From the NCBI RefSeq assembly GCF_003347205.1, contig NZ_QQBJ01000005.1:62001-126000 (forward strand): a stretch of DNA of 64,000 bases, written 5' to 3'. Shown piece after piece: positions 50,156 to 59,222 of this stretch. Position 1 is the first letter of the stretch, and each line of letters opens with the position of its first letter. Under the pieces are notes generated by a model. The model did no database searches. It saw only the letters and a list, made by a program, of their open reading frames with translations, and was not told the DNA's origin. A program made the position numbers and the translations under genes. The DNA comes from Mycolicibacterium moriokaense (GTDB lineage Bacteria > Actinomycetota > Actinomycetes > Mycobacteriales > Mycobacteriaceae).

Positions 50156-51817
50156 GTGGCCCTCAATATTGCAGACCTTGCCGAGCACGCCATCGACGCC
50201 GTGCCTGACCGCGTCGCGCTGATCTGCGGCGACGACCAGCTGACCTACGCCCAGCTGGAGGAAAAGGCCAACCGCCTGGCGCACTACCTGATCGACCAGG
50301 GGGTGAAAAAGGGCGACAAGGTCGGCCTCTACTGCCGCAACCGCATCGAGATCGTGATCGCGATGCTGGGCATCGTCAAGGCGGGCGCCATCCTGGTCAA
50401 CGTCAACTTCCGCTACGTCGAGGGCGAACTGCGCTACCTGTTCGAGAACTCCGACATGGTCGCGTTGGTGCACGAGCGGCAGTACGCCGACAAGGTGGCC
50501 AACGTGCTGCCGGACACGCCCGCCGTGAAGACTGTGCTGGTTATCGACGATGGGAGTGGCGGAAGCGACGACGACTATCAGCGCTACGGTGGCGTCGAGT
50601 TCTACTCCGCGCTCGAACAGGGCTCGCCCGAAAGGGATTTCGGCGAGCGCAGCGCCGACGACATCTACCTGCTCTACACCGGCGGCACCACCGGCTTTCC
50701 CAAGGGCGTGATGTGGCGCCATGAGGACATCTACCGCGTCCTCTTCGGTGGAACCGACTTCGCCACAGGGGAATTCGTCGAAGGCGAACACGACCTGGCC
50801 AAGGCGGCTGCGGAGAACGCGCCGATGATCCGCTACCCGATCCCGCCGATGATCCACGGCGCCACCCAGTCGGCCACCTGGATGTCGATCTTCTCCGGTC
50901 AAACCACCGTGCTGGCACCGGAATTCAACGCCGACGCGGTGTGGAAGGCCATCCACGAGCACAAGGTGAACCTGCTGTTCTTCACCGGCGACGCGATGGC
51001 GCGCCCGCTGCTCGACGCGCTGGAGGCCGCGACCGCCAAGGGCGAGGACTACGACCTGTCGTCGCTGTTCCTGCTCGCCAGCACCGCCGCGCTGTTCTCC
51101 ACCAGCATCAAGGAGAAACTGCTCGAACTGCTGCCCAACCGGATCATCACCGACTCGATCGGGTCCTCGGAGACCGGTTTCGGCGGCACCAGCGTCGTCG
51201 CCAAGGGCGAACATCACATGGGCGGGCCCCGGGTGACCATCGACCACCGCACCGTCGTGCTCGACGAGGACGGCAACGAGGTGGCACCGGGTTCGGGCGT
51301 GCGCGGAGTGATCGCCAAGAAAGGCAACATCCCGGTCGGCTACTACAAGGACGAGAAGAAGACCGCGGAGACGTTCAAGACCTTCAACGGCGTGCGCTAT
51401 GCGATCCCGGGTGACTACGCGGAGGTCGAGGCCGACGGCACGGTCACGATGCTCGGCCGCGGGTCGGTGTCGATCAACAGCGGCGGCGAGAAGATCTACC
51501 CCGAGGAGGTCGAGGCCGCGCTCAAGGGACATCCCGACGTGTTCGACGCGCTTGTGGTCGGCGTGCCGGATCCCCGGTTCGGGCAGCACGTCGCCGCGGT
51601 GGTGCACCCCCGCGAGGGCGCGCGGCCGACCTTGGCCGACCTCGACTCGTTCGTGCGCAGCGAGATCGCGGGATACAAAGTGCCGCGCAGCCTTTGGTTC
51701 GTCGACGAGGTGAAGCGCTCGCCGGCGGGCAAGCCCGACTACCGGTGGGCCAAGGAACAGACAGAGGCCCGCCCGGCCGATGACGTGCACGCCAAGCACG
51801 CGGGGGCGCCATCCTGA
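50156..51817 (+). CDS. fadD19: steroid C8 side-chain acyl-CoA synthetase FadD19
   Basis: A 553-residue ANL-family AMP-forming ligase that activates 3-oxo-cholest-4-en-26-oate and related C8 side-chain acids to CoA esters, starting beta-oxidation. The ATP loop is YLLYTGGTTGFPKGVM (about residue 180), the adenine/Thr segment is IGSSETGFGG, and the hinge and C-terminal lysine region are in GRGSVSINSGGEKIYPEEVE and SPAGKPDYRW. GTG 50156 gives the known N terminus (ALNIADLAEHAIDAVPDRVAL). The next gene follows by 29 bases, suggesting an operon. Confidence 0.93.
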   Translation: MALNIADLAEHAIDAVPDRVALICGDDQLTYAQLEEKANRLAHYLIDQGVKKGDKVGLYCRNRIEIVIAMLGIVKAGAILVNVNFRYVEGELRYLFENSDMVALVHERQYADKVANVLPDTPAVKTVLVIDDGSGGSDDDYQRYGGVEFYSALEQGSPERDFGERSADDIYLLYTGGTTGFPKGVMWRHEDIYRVLFGGTDFATGEFVEGEHDLAKAAAENAPMIRYPIPPMIHGATQSATWMSIFSGQTTVLAPEFNADAVWKAIHEHKVNLLFFTGDAMARPLLDALEAATAKGEDYDLSSLFLLASTAALFSTSIKEKLLELLPNRIITDSIGSSETGFGGTSVVAKGEHHMGGPRVTIDHRTVVLDEDGNEVAPGSGVRGVIAKKGNIPVGYYKDEKKTAETFKTFNGVRYAIPGDYAEVEADGTVTMLGRGSVSINSGGEKIYPEEVEAALKGHPDVFDALVVGVPDPRFGQHVAAVVHPREGARPTLADLDSFVRSEIAGYKVPRSLWFVDEVKRSPAGKPDYRWAKEQTEARPADDVHAKHAGAPS

Positions 51818-51846
51818 CCGGGCGAGCGGAGCGACGGGAGAAGTAA

Positions 51847-52968
51847 ATGCGTACCGAGCTGTGTGACCGATTCGGCATCGACTACCCGATCTTCGTCTTC
51901 ACGCCGTCGGAGAAGGTGGCCGCCGCGGTCAGCAGGGCCGGCGGCCTGGGCGTGCTGGGCTGCGTCCGGTTCAACGACCCCGACGACCTCGAGGGCGTGC
52001 TGGGCTGGATGGACGACAGCACCGACGGCAAGCCCTACGGTGTCGACGTCGTGATGCCCGCCAAAATCCCCACCGAGGGCACATCGGCCGATATCAACAA
52101 GCTGATCCCGCAGTCGCACCGCGACTTCGTCGACAAGACGCTCGCAGACCTCGGCGTCCCGCCGTTGCCGGACGACGAGGAGCGCTCGGCCGGTGTGCTC
52201 GGCTGGCTGCATTCGGTGGCGCGCTCCCACGTCGAGGTGGCGCTCAAGCACCCGATCAAGCTGATCGCCAACGCACTCGGTTCGCCGCCGCGCGACGTCA
52301 TCGACCAGGTGCATGCGGCCGGTGTCCCGGTCGCCGCGCTGGCGGGCAGCCCCAAACACGCGCAGCGCCACGTCGACAACGGAGTGGACATCGTCGTCGC
52401 GCAGGGGCATGAGGCAGGCGGGCACACCGGAGAGATCGGCTCGATGGTGTTGTGGCCGGAAATCGTCGACGCCCTTGATGGTCGGGCGCCCGTGCTCGCC
52501 GCGGGCGGCATCGGAACCGGTCGGCAGGTCGCGGCGGCGCTGGCACTCGGCGCGTCGGGCGTCTGGATGGGCTCGGCGTTTCTCACCGCGGCCGAATACG
52601 ACCTGGGCCATCGCCAGCAGAGCGGCCGGTCGACGATCCAGGAGGCGCTGCTCGCGGCGACGTCCGCGGACACCGTTCGGCGCCGCATCTACACCGGCAA
52701 GCCCGCCCGGCTGCTCAAGAGTCGGTGGACCGACGCCTGGGACGCCCCCGACGCACCGGAGCCTCTTCCGATGCCGCTGCAGAACATCCTGGTCAGCGAG
52801 GCGCACCAGCGGATGAACGAGTCGACCGACCCGACGGCGGTGGCCATGCCTGTGGGCCAGATCGTCGGCCGGATGAACGAGATCCGGCCGGTCGCCGACA
52901 TCATGGCCGAGTTGGTCGCGGGCTTTGACGAGGCGTCGCGGCGCCTCGACGACATTCGGGAGACCTAG
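51847..52968 (+). CDS. nitronate monooxygenase (NPD)-family FMN protein
   Basis: A 373-residue 2-nitropropane-dioxygenase-like TIM barrel. It has RFGIDYPIFVFTPSEKVAAAVSRAGGLGVLG at the start, the His-containing loop AQGHEAGGHTGEIGS and FMN-phosphate loops APVLAAGGIGTGRQVAAALALGA. Homologues oxidise nitronates or act as enoyl reductases in lipid metabolism; IpdC in the cholesterol regulon is a related flavoprotein. Co-direction with fadD19 (29-base gap, GGGAGAAG ribosome site) hints at a steroid role, but the reaction is not assignable. Confidence 0.84.
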   Translation: MRTELCDRFGIDYPIFVFTPSEKVAAAVSRAGGLGVLGCVRFNDPDDLEGVLGWMDDSTDGKPYGVDVVMPAKIPTEGTSADINKLIPQSHRDFVDKTLADLGVPPLPDDEERSAGVLGWLHSVARSHVEVALKHPIKLIANALGSPPRDVIDQVHAAGVPVAALAGSPKHAQRHVDNGVDIVVAQGHEAGGHTGEIGSMVLWPEIVDALDGRAPVLAAGGIGTGRQVAAALALGASGVWMGSAFLTAAEYDLGHRQQSGRSTIQEALLAATSADTVRRRIYTGKPARLLKSRWTDAWDAPDAPEPLPMPLQNILVSEAHQRMNESTDPTAVAMPVGQIVGRMNEIRPVADIMAELVAGFDEASRRLDDIRET

Positions 52969-52976
52969 CGGTTCGG

Positions 52977-53717
52977 TCAGGAGAAGGTCAAGAAGCCCTT
53001 GGCATACACCCAGGCGGTCCCGTTCGGAAGGCCGTCGTAGCCGCCGAGTTCGATCTGGCCCACTCGGCACCAGTCATTTCGGCACGGCTCCATCAAGGGA
53101 TGTACCTCGCCGACGCTCAAGGTGCCGATCTTCTGTCCGTTGCCGTCTGGCTTGTCGTAGATGTCCGTGTCGGCGATGACGGTGGCCTCCGTCGGAGCCT
53201 TGGGTGTATCGGGTTTGGCGCCTGCCGCGCCGGAACCAAGGGGTGCTCCCGGAGTGACGTCAAGGTCCTTTACCGGCGGGTCGTCGCAGAACGCGCTGTA
53301 CTGCGCTTGCCAGCCATTAGTGCTGCCGAGACTGTTCGTCGTCGTTCCAAGGAGCCGTTTGTCATCGCCGATGCGGCCCGTGTAGGTGTTCGACAGGCCA
53401 GCGCCCGGCCCCTTCGTCCAATTCACGGTCATCGTGAACGTGCGCTTGTCGGGGCTGGTCAGGCCGGCGGGACCCTGAGGAAGTCCCTCCGTCCAGTCGT
53501 CGCCTCCGGTATGGGCGTACTTGACCGGCCCCACCACCAAGTTGTCGGTGATGTGCCCCATCACCGTCAATCCGTTGTCCTGCAGCAGGACCATGTCGGG
53601 CCCCAGACGCCAGTCACAGTCGCGCGCGGTGGCCGCGGGCGCAACGGCTAGCGCTGCTGTAACCAGAGAAATCACCGCCGACGTGCACATGAGCGGCGTC
53701 ACAGCATTCATCGCCAT
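52977..53717 (-). CDS. secreted protein with C-terminal SH3-like domain
   Basis: A 246-residue predicted exported protein. An N-terminal hydrophobic stretch (about residues 8-28, cleavage likely near AATARDCDW) is followed by a domain with beta-like repeats (MGHITDNLVVGPVKY, TMTVNWTKGPGAG) and a Pro/Thr-rich linker near residues 150-170. Residues 175-245 look like a bacterial SH3 domain (TDIYDKPDGNGQKIGTLSVGE...WVYAKGF). Four cysteines could form disulfides. ATG 53717 was preferred over upstream codons because it places the signal at the N terminus. Function is unknown; SH3b domains often bind peptidoglycan. Confidence 0.7.
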   Translation of the reverse strand: MAMNAVTPLMCTSAVISLVTAALAVAPAATARDCDWRLGPDMVLLQDNGLTVMGHITDNLVVGPVKYAHTGGDDWTEGLPQGPAGLTSPDKRTFTMTVNWTKGPGAGLSNTYTGRIGDDKRLLGTTTNSLGSTNGWQAQYSAFCDDPPVKDLDVTPGAPLGSGAAGAKPDTPKAPTEATVIADTDIYDKPDGNGQKIGTLSVGEVHPLMEPCRNDWCRVGQIELGGYDGLPNGTAWVYAKGFLTFS

Positions 53718-53950
53718 GCGCTTCGACGCTACGCGCCGGGCAGGCGCCGAGATATGGGGTGATTCCCTACAAACTCCGCTCCGCGCCAGCACAACTCGTC
53801 GTGTCGGAATCGATCACGTCCCTTGCAGCCGTGACGATGTCGGCCTGGTCTTCGCCTCGAAGCCGGGCGGCTTCATCGTCCAGAGTCTGCCTTGAGCATC
53901 GGCCGCGTATGTCCGATTCGTTCACGACGGCCGCGGGATGACGACCTAAC

Positions 53951-54352
53951 GTGGGCGACATGGACATACGAGTGACATCGACCGTCGTCGAGATCGCGAC
54001 CACGGACATGCGGCGCGCGCTCGACTTCTACCGGCTGCTTGGCCTGGACATCCCCGATGCCCACGGCCCGCACGTGGAAGTCGAGTTGCCCGGCGGCAAC
54101 AAGCTGGCGTTCGACGACGAAGAGATCATCGCGGGCATGCACCGCGGTTGGACGCCGCCGAAACAGCAGGGACGGCTGGCCCTGGCGTTCCGGGTGAGCG
54201 AGCCTGCGGACGTCGACGCGTTGTTCGAGCGGCTCATCGAGGCCGGACATCCCGGTGCGCTGAAGCCGTTCGACGCGCCGTGGGGTCAGCGCTACGCGAC
54301 CGTCACCGATCCCGACGGCACCTCGGTGGACCTCTTCTGCGCGCTGTCCTGA
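53951..54352 (+). CDS. glyoxalase/VOC-superfamily protein
   Basis: A 133-residue vicinal-oxygen-chelate protein. The two beta-alpha-beta-beta-beta repeats begin VVEIATTDMRRALDFYRLLGLD and LALAFRVSEPADVDALFERLIEAGH, and it ends with YATVTDPDGTSVDLFC, the family's last strand. No specific reaction (glyoxalase, dioxygenase or resistance) can be assigned. GTG 51 and ATG 60 (53951, 53960) are both possible starts. Upstream 53718-53950 contains only the divergent promoter region. It overlaps the convergent AraC-type gene by 61 bases. Confidence 0.82.
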   Translation: MGDMDIRVTSTVVEIATTDMRRALDFYRLLGLDIPDAHGPHVEVELPGGNKLAFDDEEIIAGMHRGWTPPKQQGRLALAFRVSEPADVDALFERLIEAGHPGALKPFDAPWGQRYATVTDPDGTSVDLFCALS

Positions 54353-55017
54353 CGCAGCGCGGCGAGCGACATCCCGGTCAGATCGCGCACTTCGCGGTGC
54401 AGGTGGGATTGGTCGGCGTAGCCGGCGATGGCCGCCACATCCGCCGGCGCGAGCCCGTCGTCCAGCAACGTGACTGCTCGGCGGAATCGTAGAACCCGCC
54501 GTAGCATCGCGGGCCCGTATCCGTAGACGGCGGTGCACTGGCGCTGCAGCGTGCGGCTCGACCAGCCGGTGTGACGTGCGACATCGGCTACAGCACAACC
54601 CTTTCCGAGACGTGCGGTGATGTCGCGCAGCGCGTGAAGCGACCACGGTGCGGTCTCCTTCGCAGGATCGCTCGACGCGAGCGTGATCGTCAGCTCCACC
54701 AGCGTGCGGCCCCTGGCGCTGGTCACACCCAAATCGGCCAGGGGGACACGGCTATCGCGCAGCTCTGCCGCGGGCACACCGAGCAGGCGCGGCAGCACCC
54801 CGGGACGAAACCTCAGGCCCGCAAACACTTCTCGGCCCCGAGGGTGAAGAGACGAGGTGGTGTCGGGGCCGGCGACCACGATCCGGCCGGACATCTCGAT
54901 GAGGTCCATGCAGCCATCAGGGATCACTCGGACCGTCTCCGGCGTTCCGTCCACCACCCACGCGCATTCGACGAGATCGCGCAGGTGCGGCGGCGGCGGG
55001 AAGTCGCGGTAGCCCAC
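54292..55017 (-). CDS. AraC-family transcriptional regulator
   Basis: A 241-residue regulator. The N-terminal domain (YRDFPPPPHLRDLVECAWVVDG, PDGCMDLIEMSGRIVVAGPDT) is the DUF6597-type sensor common in actinobacterial AraC proteins. The C-terminal double helix-turn-helix (about residues 130-225) includes VADVARHTGWSSRTLQRQ and FRRAVTLLDDGLAPADVAAIAGYADQSHLHRE. It follows fadD17 on the same strand by ten bases, so it may be cotranscribed with the steroid genes. The antisense overlap with the VOC gene suggests the two are linked. Effector unknown. Confidence 0.86.
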   Translation of the reverse strand: MGYRDFPPPPHLRDLVECAWVVDGTPETVRVIPDGCMDLIEMSGRIVVAGPDTTSSLHPRGREVFAGLRFRPGVLPRLLGVPAAELRDSRVPLADLGVTSARGRTLVELTITLASSDPAKETAPWSLHALRDITARLGKGCAVADVARHTGWSSRTLQRQCTAVYGYGPAMLRRVLRFRRAVTLLDDGLAPADVAAIAGYADQSHLHREVRDLTGMSLAALRQDSAQKRSTEVPSGSVTVA

Positions 55018-55027
55018 GTGTCCGACG

Positions 55028-56548
55028 TTACCGCCGAACGGGCCACACCGCGTCGTCGCATTCGGTGCCCTGTGCCGCGAGTTGGCGTTTGATCACCTTG
55101 AACGACTCGGTCCGCGGCAGTTCGTCGGCGACCCGCACGAACGCCGGCCACTGCTTGGGGCTCAGGTCCGGCTGCTCGGCCAGGAACTCCCGGAACGCGT
55201 CGACGTCGAAGGTGGCGCCGTCGGCCAGCAGCAGCGCCGCCATCACCTGGTCCCCGACATCGGGCGCCGGTATCCCGTACACCGCGACCTCGACCACATC
55301 GGGATGGCGCAGCAGCGCCCGCTCGATCGGCGCGGCGCCGAGGTTCTCGCCGTCGACGCGCATCCAGTCGCCAAGCCGCCCGGCGAAATAGGCGTAGCCG
55401 TTCTCGTCGCGGTAGCCGAGGTCGCCGCTGTGATACACACCGCCCCGCATCCGTTCGGCGTCGGCGCCCGGGTCGTTGTAATAGCCCTCGAAGCGTCCCG
55501 GCCCTGCGGTGTTCACGATCTCGCCGGTGACACCGGGCGGGCACGGTTCGCCGGTGTCCACGTCGACGATCTCGGTGCCCTCGGGCAGCGGGCCCAGCGC
55601 ACCCGGCGGGGTGTCGGGCGTGCGGCCGATCGCCACCCCGCCCTCGGTGGAGCCGAATCCGTCGACGACGACGGTGTCGAATCTGCTCGCGAACCGGTCG
55701 ACGTCGGCGGGCGCACCCTCGTTCCCGTACACCGCCCGCAACGGGTTGTCGGCATCGTCCGGACGTTCGGGCGTCGCAAGCACATAAGACAGCGGCTTGC
55801 CGACGTAGTTGGCGTACGTGGCGCCGTAGTGGCGGACGTCGGGAAGGAACTGCGACGCGGAGAACTTGCGCCGCAACACCATCGAGCCCCGGCAGGCCAG
55901 TGACACCGCCCAGCCGACCAGCACCGCGTTGGAGTGGAACAACGGCATGGACACGTAGCAGACGTCGTCTTCGCCGAGACCGAACCGCTCGGACATCATC
56001 ACACCGGCGATCGCGACCTTGCCGTGACTGCAGACCACCGCCTTGGGGTCGCCGCTGGTGCCGGATGTGTAGATCAGCATGAAGGTGTCCGCGGGGTCGG
56101 CCGCGCGCGCGGTGACCGGGGTGCCGTGATGGCCGGCCACCTCCGCGGCCCAGTCCGGCGAGTCGACATCGATGTGCTCGATGTCGCCGACGACCGCCGC
56201 TGACGCCGAATCGGCAAGGACCAGTTGGCAATCCGCATGATCGATGTCGCGCTGCAGCGCCGCGCCGCGGCGGATGGGGTTGAGGCCAACGGGCACGATC
56301 CCGGTCAAGCCCGCCGCCACCAGCAGCGAGGAGAAGAACGGGGTGTTCTGCAGCAGCACGCCCACGTGCGGCGGCCTGTCGGGATCCATCCGCGCCCGCA
56401 GCGCCGCCGCCACCGCGGCGCCCTGCCCGATGTGGTCGCGCCACGACGTGAACGACTGCTCGAAGTGCACGCCGCGGTCGTCGACCTCGATCAGCGGCGT
56501 GATCAGCGAGGTGACGGTGGGAAGCTCACTGCCGGTCGCGGGATGCAA
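55028..56548 (-). CDS. fadD17: steroid side-chain acyl-CoA synthetase FadD17
   Basis: A 506-residue ANL-family ligase. The ATP loop is FMLIYTSGTSGDPKAVVC, GFGSTEGGVAIGR holds the A5 region, and HSGDLGYRDENGYAYFAGRLGDW covers the A7-A8 hinge. FadD17 has been shown to act on steroids with shorter (C5) side chains than FadD19 prefers. TTG 56548 is proposed as start because it overlaps the fadE27 stop region and gives a length close to the 502 residues I recall for Mtb FadD17. No ATG or GTG lies between it and the conserved SLITPLIEVDDRGVHFE. It is co-transcribed with fadE26/27. Confidence 0.88.
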   Translation of the reverse strand: MHPATGSELPTVTSLITPLIEVDDRGVHFEQSFTSWRDHIGQGAAVAAALRARMDPDRPPHVGVLLQNTPFFSSLLVAAGLTGIVPVGLNPIRRGAALQRDIDHADCQLVLADSASAAVVGDIEHIDVDSPDWAAEVAGHHGTPVTARAADPADTFMLIYTSGTSGDPKAVVCSHGKVAIAGVMMSERFGLGEDDVCYVSMPLFHSNAVLVGWAVSLACRGSMVLRRKFSASQFLPDVRHYGATYANYVGKPLSYVLATPERPDDADNPLRAVYGNEGAPADVDRFASRFDTVVVDGFGSTEGGVAIGRTPDTPPGALGPLPEGTEIVDVDTGEPCPPGVTGEIVNTAGPGRFEGYYNDPGADAERMRGGVYHSGDLGYRDENGYAYFAGRLGDWMRVDGENLGAAPIERALLRHPDVVEVAVYGIPAPDVGDQVMAALLLADGATFDVDAFREFLAEQPDLSPKQWPAFVRVADELPRTESFKVIKRQLAAQGTECDDAVWPVRR

Positions 56549-56549
56549 G

Positions 56550-57647
56550 TCAGGCCGGTGTGTCAGCCAATTCGCGACCGATCTGCAGCAGCGCCCCGGT
56601 GGCACCACCGACGGCGAACTCCGTCTGCTTGGCCGCGAGGAAGTAGCGGTGCACGGGATGGTCGGTATCGATGCCGACGCCGCCGTGCACGTGTACTGCG
56701 GTATGCGCGACGCGGTGGCCGGCTTCGGCGGCCCAGAACGCCGCGGTGTTGACGTCGATGTCGGCGGGCAGGTCCTCGGACAGCCGGTAGGCCGCCTGTG
56801 TCACGGTCAGGCGCAGGCCCTTGATGTCGATGTAGCCGTCGGCCAGGCGGGACGAGACCGCCTGGAAGCTGCCGATCGGGCGGTCGAACTGCTCGCGCTC
56901 GCGGGCGTACTCCGCGGTCAACTCCAGCGCCCGGTCGAGGACCCCTAGCTGAAAAGCGCTGCGGCCCAACGTGGCATGCGTGGTCAGCCATGACACGACA
57001 TCGGCGTCGCCGACCACCCGGTCGGCGCCCAGCTCGACGCCCTGCAGGTCGAGGTGCCCGATGCTGCCGTGGCCGGTGGTATTCAGCGAGGTGACGGATA
57101 CCCCCGCGTCATCCTTGGCCACCACGAAAACCTTGGTGCCGGAATCGGTTTCGGCGGGCACCAGAAAGGCGTCGGCGATCGGGCCGTACCATACCTGGGT
57201 CCTGGCTCCGGTCAGCCGATACGCGTCGGCATCGGCGGTGGCCTGGACGGGACCGTCGCCCATGTCGCCGTCGAGGGCGACGGTGACGATCTTGTCGCCG
57301 TTGACCGCCGGGACCGCCCATGCCTGCTGCAGTTCCGGCGAGCCGAACGCCGCCAGTGCGCCCGCGGCCAGCACCGCCGACTCGAGGTAGGGCACCGGGG
57401 CCATCTGCCTGCCGAGTGCGACCAGCACCGCGACCTGCTCCAGTGCGCCGAAGCCGCCGCCGCCAAGGGATTCCGGCGCCGTGGTCGACAGCACGTCGGC
57501 CTCTTTCAGCTTGGCCCACAGGGTGGCGTCGAAGCGCTCGTCGAGCCCGTCGAGTTCGCGCTGCCGCTCGGCTGTGCACACCGAGTCGGTGATGGTGCGC
57601 GTCAGCCCGCCGAGGTCCTCGGCGGCTTCGGTGGTGGTGAAGTCCAT
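56550..57647 (-). CDS. fadE27: acyl-CoA dehydrogenase beta-type subunit FadE27 (ChsE5)
   Basis: A 365-residue acyl-CoA dehydrogenase-fold protein. The FAD-binding elements REQFDRPIGSFQAVSSRLAD and the C-terminal GGVGIDTDHPVHRYFLAAK are present. At the position of the catalytic glutamate found in FadE26 (NHERVAL) it has THATLGRSA without Glu. This agrees with a non-catalytic partner in the FadE26-FadE27 (ChsE4-ChsE5) heterotetramer, which dehydrogenates the sterol C8 side-chain CoA ester. It follows fadE26 by 17 bases. Confidence 0.9.
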   Translation of the reverse strand: MDFTTTEAAEDLGGLTRTITDSVCTAERQRELDGLDERFDATLWAKLKEADVLSTTAPESLGGGGFGALEQVAVLVALGRQMAPVPYLESAVLAAGALAAFGSPELQQAWAVPAVNGDKIVTVALDGDMGDGPVQATADADAYRLTGARTQVWYGPIADAFLVPAETDSGTKVFVVAKDDAGVSVTSLNTTGHGSIGHLDLQGVELGADRVVGDADVVSWLTTHATLGRSAFQLGVLDRALELTAEYAREREQFDRPIGSFQAVSSRLADGYIDIKGLRLTVTQAAYRLSEDLPADIDVNTAAFWAAEAGHRVAHTAVHVHGGVGIDTDHPVHRYFLAAKQTEFAVGGATGALLQIGRELADTPA

Positions 57648-57664
57648 GTCTGAAGCCTCCGTCT

Positions 57665-58846
57665 CTACCGGTTCACCCGGGGCAGGCCGAGCGCGACCAT
57701 GCCGATGATGTCGCGCTGAATCTCATTGGTGCCGCCGCCGAACGTCAGGATCAGGCACGACCGGTGCATCCGCTCGATCCGGCCACGCAACAGGGCGCCC
57801 GGGGAGTCGGTGCGCACCGTCGCTGCGGTGCCGAGCACCTCCATCAGCAGCCGGTACGCCTCGGTGGCCAATTCGGTGCCGTAAACCTTGGCCGCCGACG
57901 CATCGGCGGGCGACGGCGCGGCGTCCTCGGTGGAAGCCAGTTCCCAGTTGATCAGCTTGAGCACCTCGGCCTTGGCGTGCACACGGGCGAGGTTGAGCTG
58001 CACCCACTCGGAGTCGATCAGGCGGTTGCCGCGGGAGTCCTTGGTGTTCTGCGCCCACTCGCGAACGCCGCCGAGTGCCGAGAAGATCGGTTGCGCGGAC
58101 ACCAGTGCGACACGCTCGTGGTTGAGCTGGTTGGTGACCAGCTTCCAGCCGGCGTTCTCCTCACCGACCAGGTTGGTGGCGGGCACCCGGACGTCCTGGT
58201 AGTAGGTGGCGCTGGTGTCGACGCCTGCCATGGTGTGCACCGGCGTCCAGGAGAACCCCTCGGCGGTGGTCGGCACGATGAGCATGGAGATGCCGCGGTG
58301 CTTCTTGGCCTCCGGGTTGGTGCGCACGGCCAGCCACACGTAGTCGGCGTAGGCGATCAGGCTGGTCCACATCTTCTGGCCGTTGATCACGTAATCGTCG
58401 CCGTCGCGGACCGCGGTGGTGCGCAGCGCGGCCAGGTCGGTGCCCGCGCCGGGCTCGGAGTAGCCGATCGAGAAGTGCAGTTCGCCCGCCGCGATCTTGG
58501 GCAGGAAGAACTTCTTCTGCTCGTCGGTGCCGAACGCCATGATCGTCGGCGCGACGCTGTTGATGGTGAGGAAGGGGACGGGCACGTTGGCGATCGCGGC
58601 CTCGTCGTTGAAGATCAGGCCGTCCATGTGAGTGCGTTCCTGGCCGCCGAACTCCTTGGGCCACGACAGCGTCAGCCAGCCGTCCTTGCCCATCTGCGCG
58701 ACGGTCTCGCGGTAGACGTTGCCACGGCCCATCTCGCCGTCGCCCGACGCGAGCGCCTCCGCCCGCTCGGCCGTCATCAGCTTGGTGAAGTAGGCGCGCA
58801 GCTCGCGGCGCAACTCCTCTTGCTCGGGGGTGTAGCCGATCCGCAT
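57665..58846 (-). CDS. fadE26: acyl-CoA dehydrogenase catalytic subunit FadE26 (ChsE4)
   Basis: A 393-residue acyl-CoA dehydrogenase. Substrate/FAD motifs are FSIGYSEPGAGTDLAALRT and YVINGQKMWTSLIAYADYVW. The candidate catalytic Glu is in NQLNHERVALVS, and FGGGTNEIQRDIIGMVALGLPR closes the protein. With FadE27 it forms the enzyme for the first oxidation of the 26-oyl-CoA side chain. ATG 58846 (MRIGYTPEQEELRREL) was preferred over upstream in-frame codons that have no homologue support. A KstR operator lies 52 bases upstream. Confidence 0.92.
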   Translation of the reverse strand: MRIGYTPEQEELRRELRAYFTKLMTAERAEALASGDGEMGRGNVYRETVAQMGKDGWLTLSWPKEFGGQERTHMDGLIFNDEAAIANVPVPFLTINSVAPTIMAFGTDEQKKFFLPKIAAGELHFSIGYSEPGAGTDLAALRTTAVRDGDDYVINGQKMWTSLIAYADYVWLAVRTNPEAKKHRGISMLIVPTTAEGFSWTPVHTMAGVDTSATYYQDVRVPATNLVGEENAGWKLVTNQLNHERVALVSAQPIFSALGGVREWAQNTKDSRGNRLIDSEWVQLNLARVHAKAEVLKLINWELASTEDAAPSPADASAAKVYGTELATEAYRLLMEVLGTAATVRTDSPGALLRGRIERMHRSCLILTFGGGTNEIQRDIIGMVALGLPRVNR

Positions 58847-58898
58847 CGCTTCGTCCTTCTCGTCGCACTCGTCGGCAGACCCATCTGCCACCCCCGGT

Positions 58899-58912
58899 TG
58901 TAACACGTTCTA
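58899..58912. promoter_or_regulatory. KstR operator between fadE26 and fdxD
   Basis: TGTAACACGTTCTA is a perfect consensus match and is identical to the site before fadD19. It lies between the divergent fadE26 and fdxD-hsd4A operons. Confidence 0.9.
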
Positions 58913-59017
58913 GTCTGGGGGTCCAGCGACGGTTCCCGTCGGTGGCGCGCCGACCTGGTCGTATTGTGGGGGCCACCCGGCAACAGCCCGTCGGTGCTGA
59001 ACACTCAGGAGGTAGTC

Positions 59018-59209
59018 GTGCGAGTTGAAGTCGACCGCGATCGGTGTGAAGGTAACGCGGTCTGCGTGGGAATCGCGCCAGACCTGTTCGATCTCGACGA
59101 CGAGGATTACGCGGTGGTGAAGCAGGACCCGGTGCCCGCCGACCAGGAAGAGCTGGCCGAGCAGTCAATCGCCGAGTGCCCGCGCGCCGCGTTGCTCCGC
59201 AAGGACTAG
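59018..59209 (+). CDS. fdxD: 3Fe-4S-type ferredoxin FdxD
   Basis: A 63-residue ferredoxin. Cluster cysteines are Cys10 and Cys16 in CEGNAVC and Cys54 in AECPRA, with Asn13 in place of the fourth ligand, so a 3Fe-4S cluster is expected. GTG 59018 was chosen because AGGAGG (59007-59012) sits five bases upstream and the length equals that of Rv3503c; a longer ORF upstream is unsupported. In the steroid regulon it probably serves a P450 such as CYP125 or CYP142. It is followed by hsd4A after 13 bases. Confidence 0.92.
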   Translation: MRVEVDRDRCEGNAVCVGIAPDLFDLDDEDYAVVKQDPVPADQEELAEQSIAECPRAALLRKD

Positions 59210-59222
59210 AGGTATTCGTTAA

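Noticed and set aside
51847-52968. Identification of the nitronate monooxygenase-like gene as ipdC
   Set aside because: The N terminus and length do not match my memory of IpdC, and the ipdAB genes are not adjacent. Only family-level naming is justified.
53759-53941. Short plus-strand frame in the gap before the VOC gene
   Set aside because: No ribosome site, no similarity to a known family and biased composition. The gap is better read as divergent promoter DNA.
56549-56608. Longer ATG/GTG start for fadD17 inside fadE27
   Set aside because: It would give 20 extra residues with no family support and a large overlap. TTG 56548 matches the expected length.
58964-59017. Longer start for the fdxD ferredoxin
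   Set aside because: The extra 18 residues have no counterpart in the family, and AGGAGG sits at the correct distance from the GTG at 59018.
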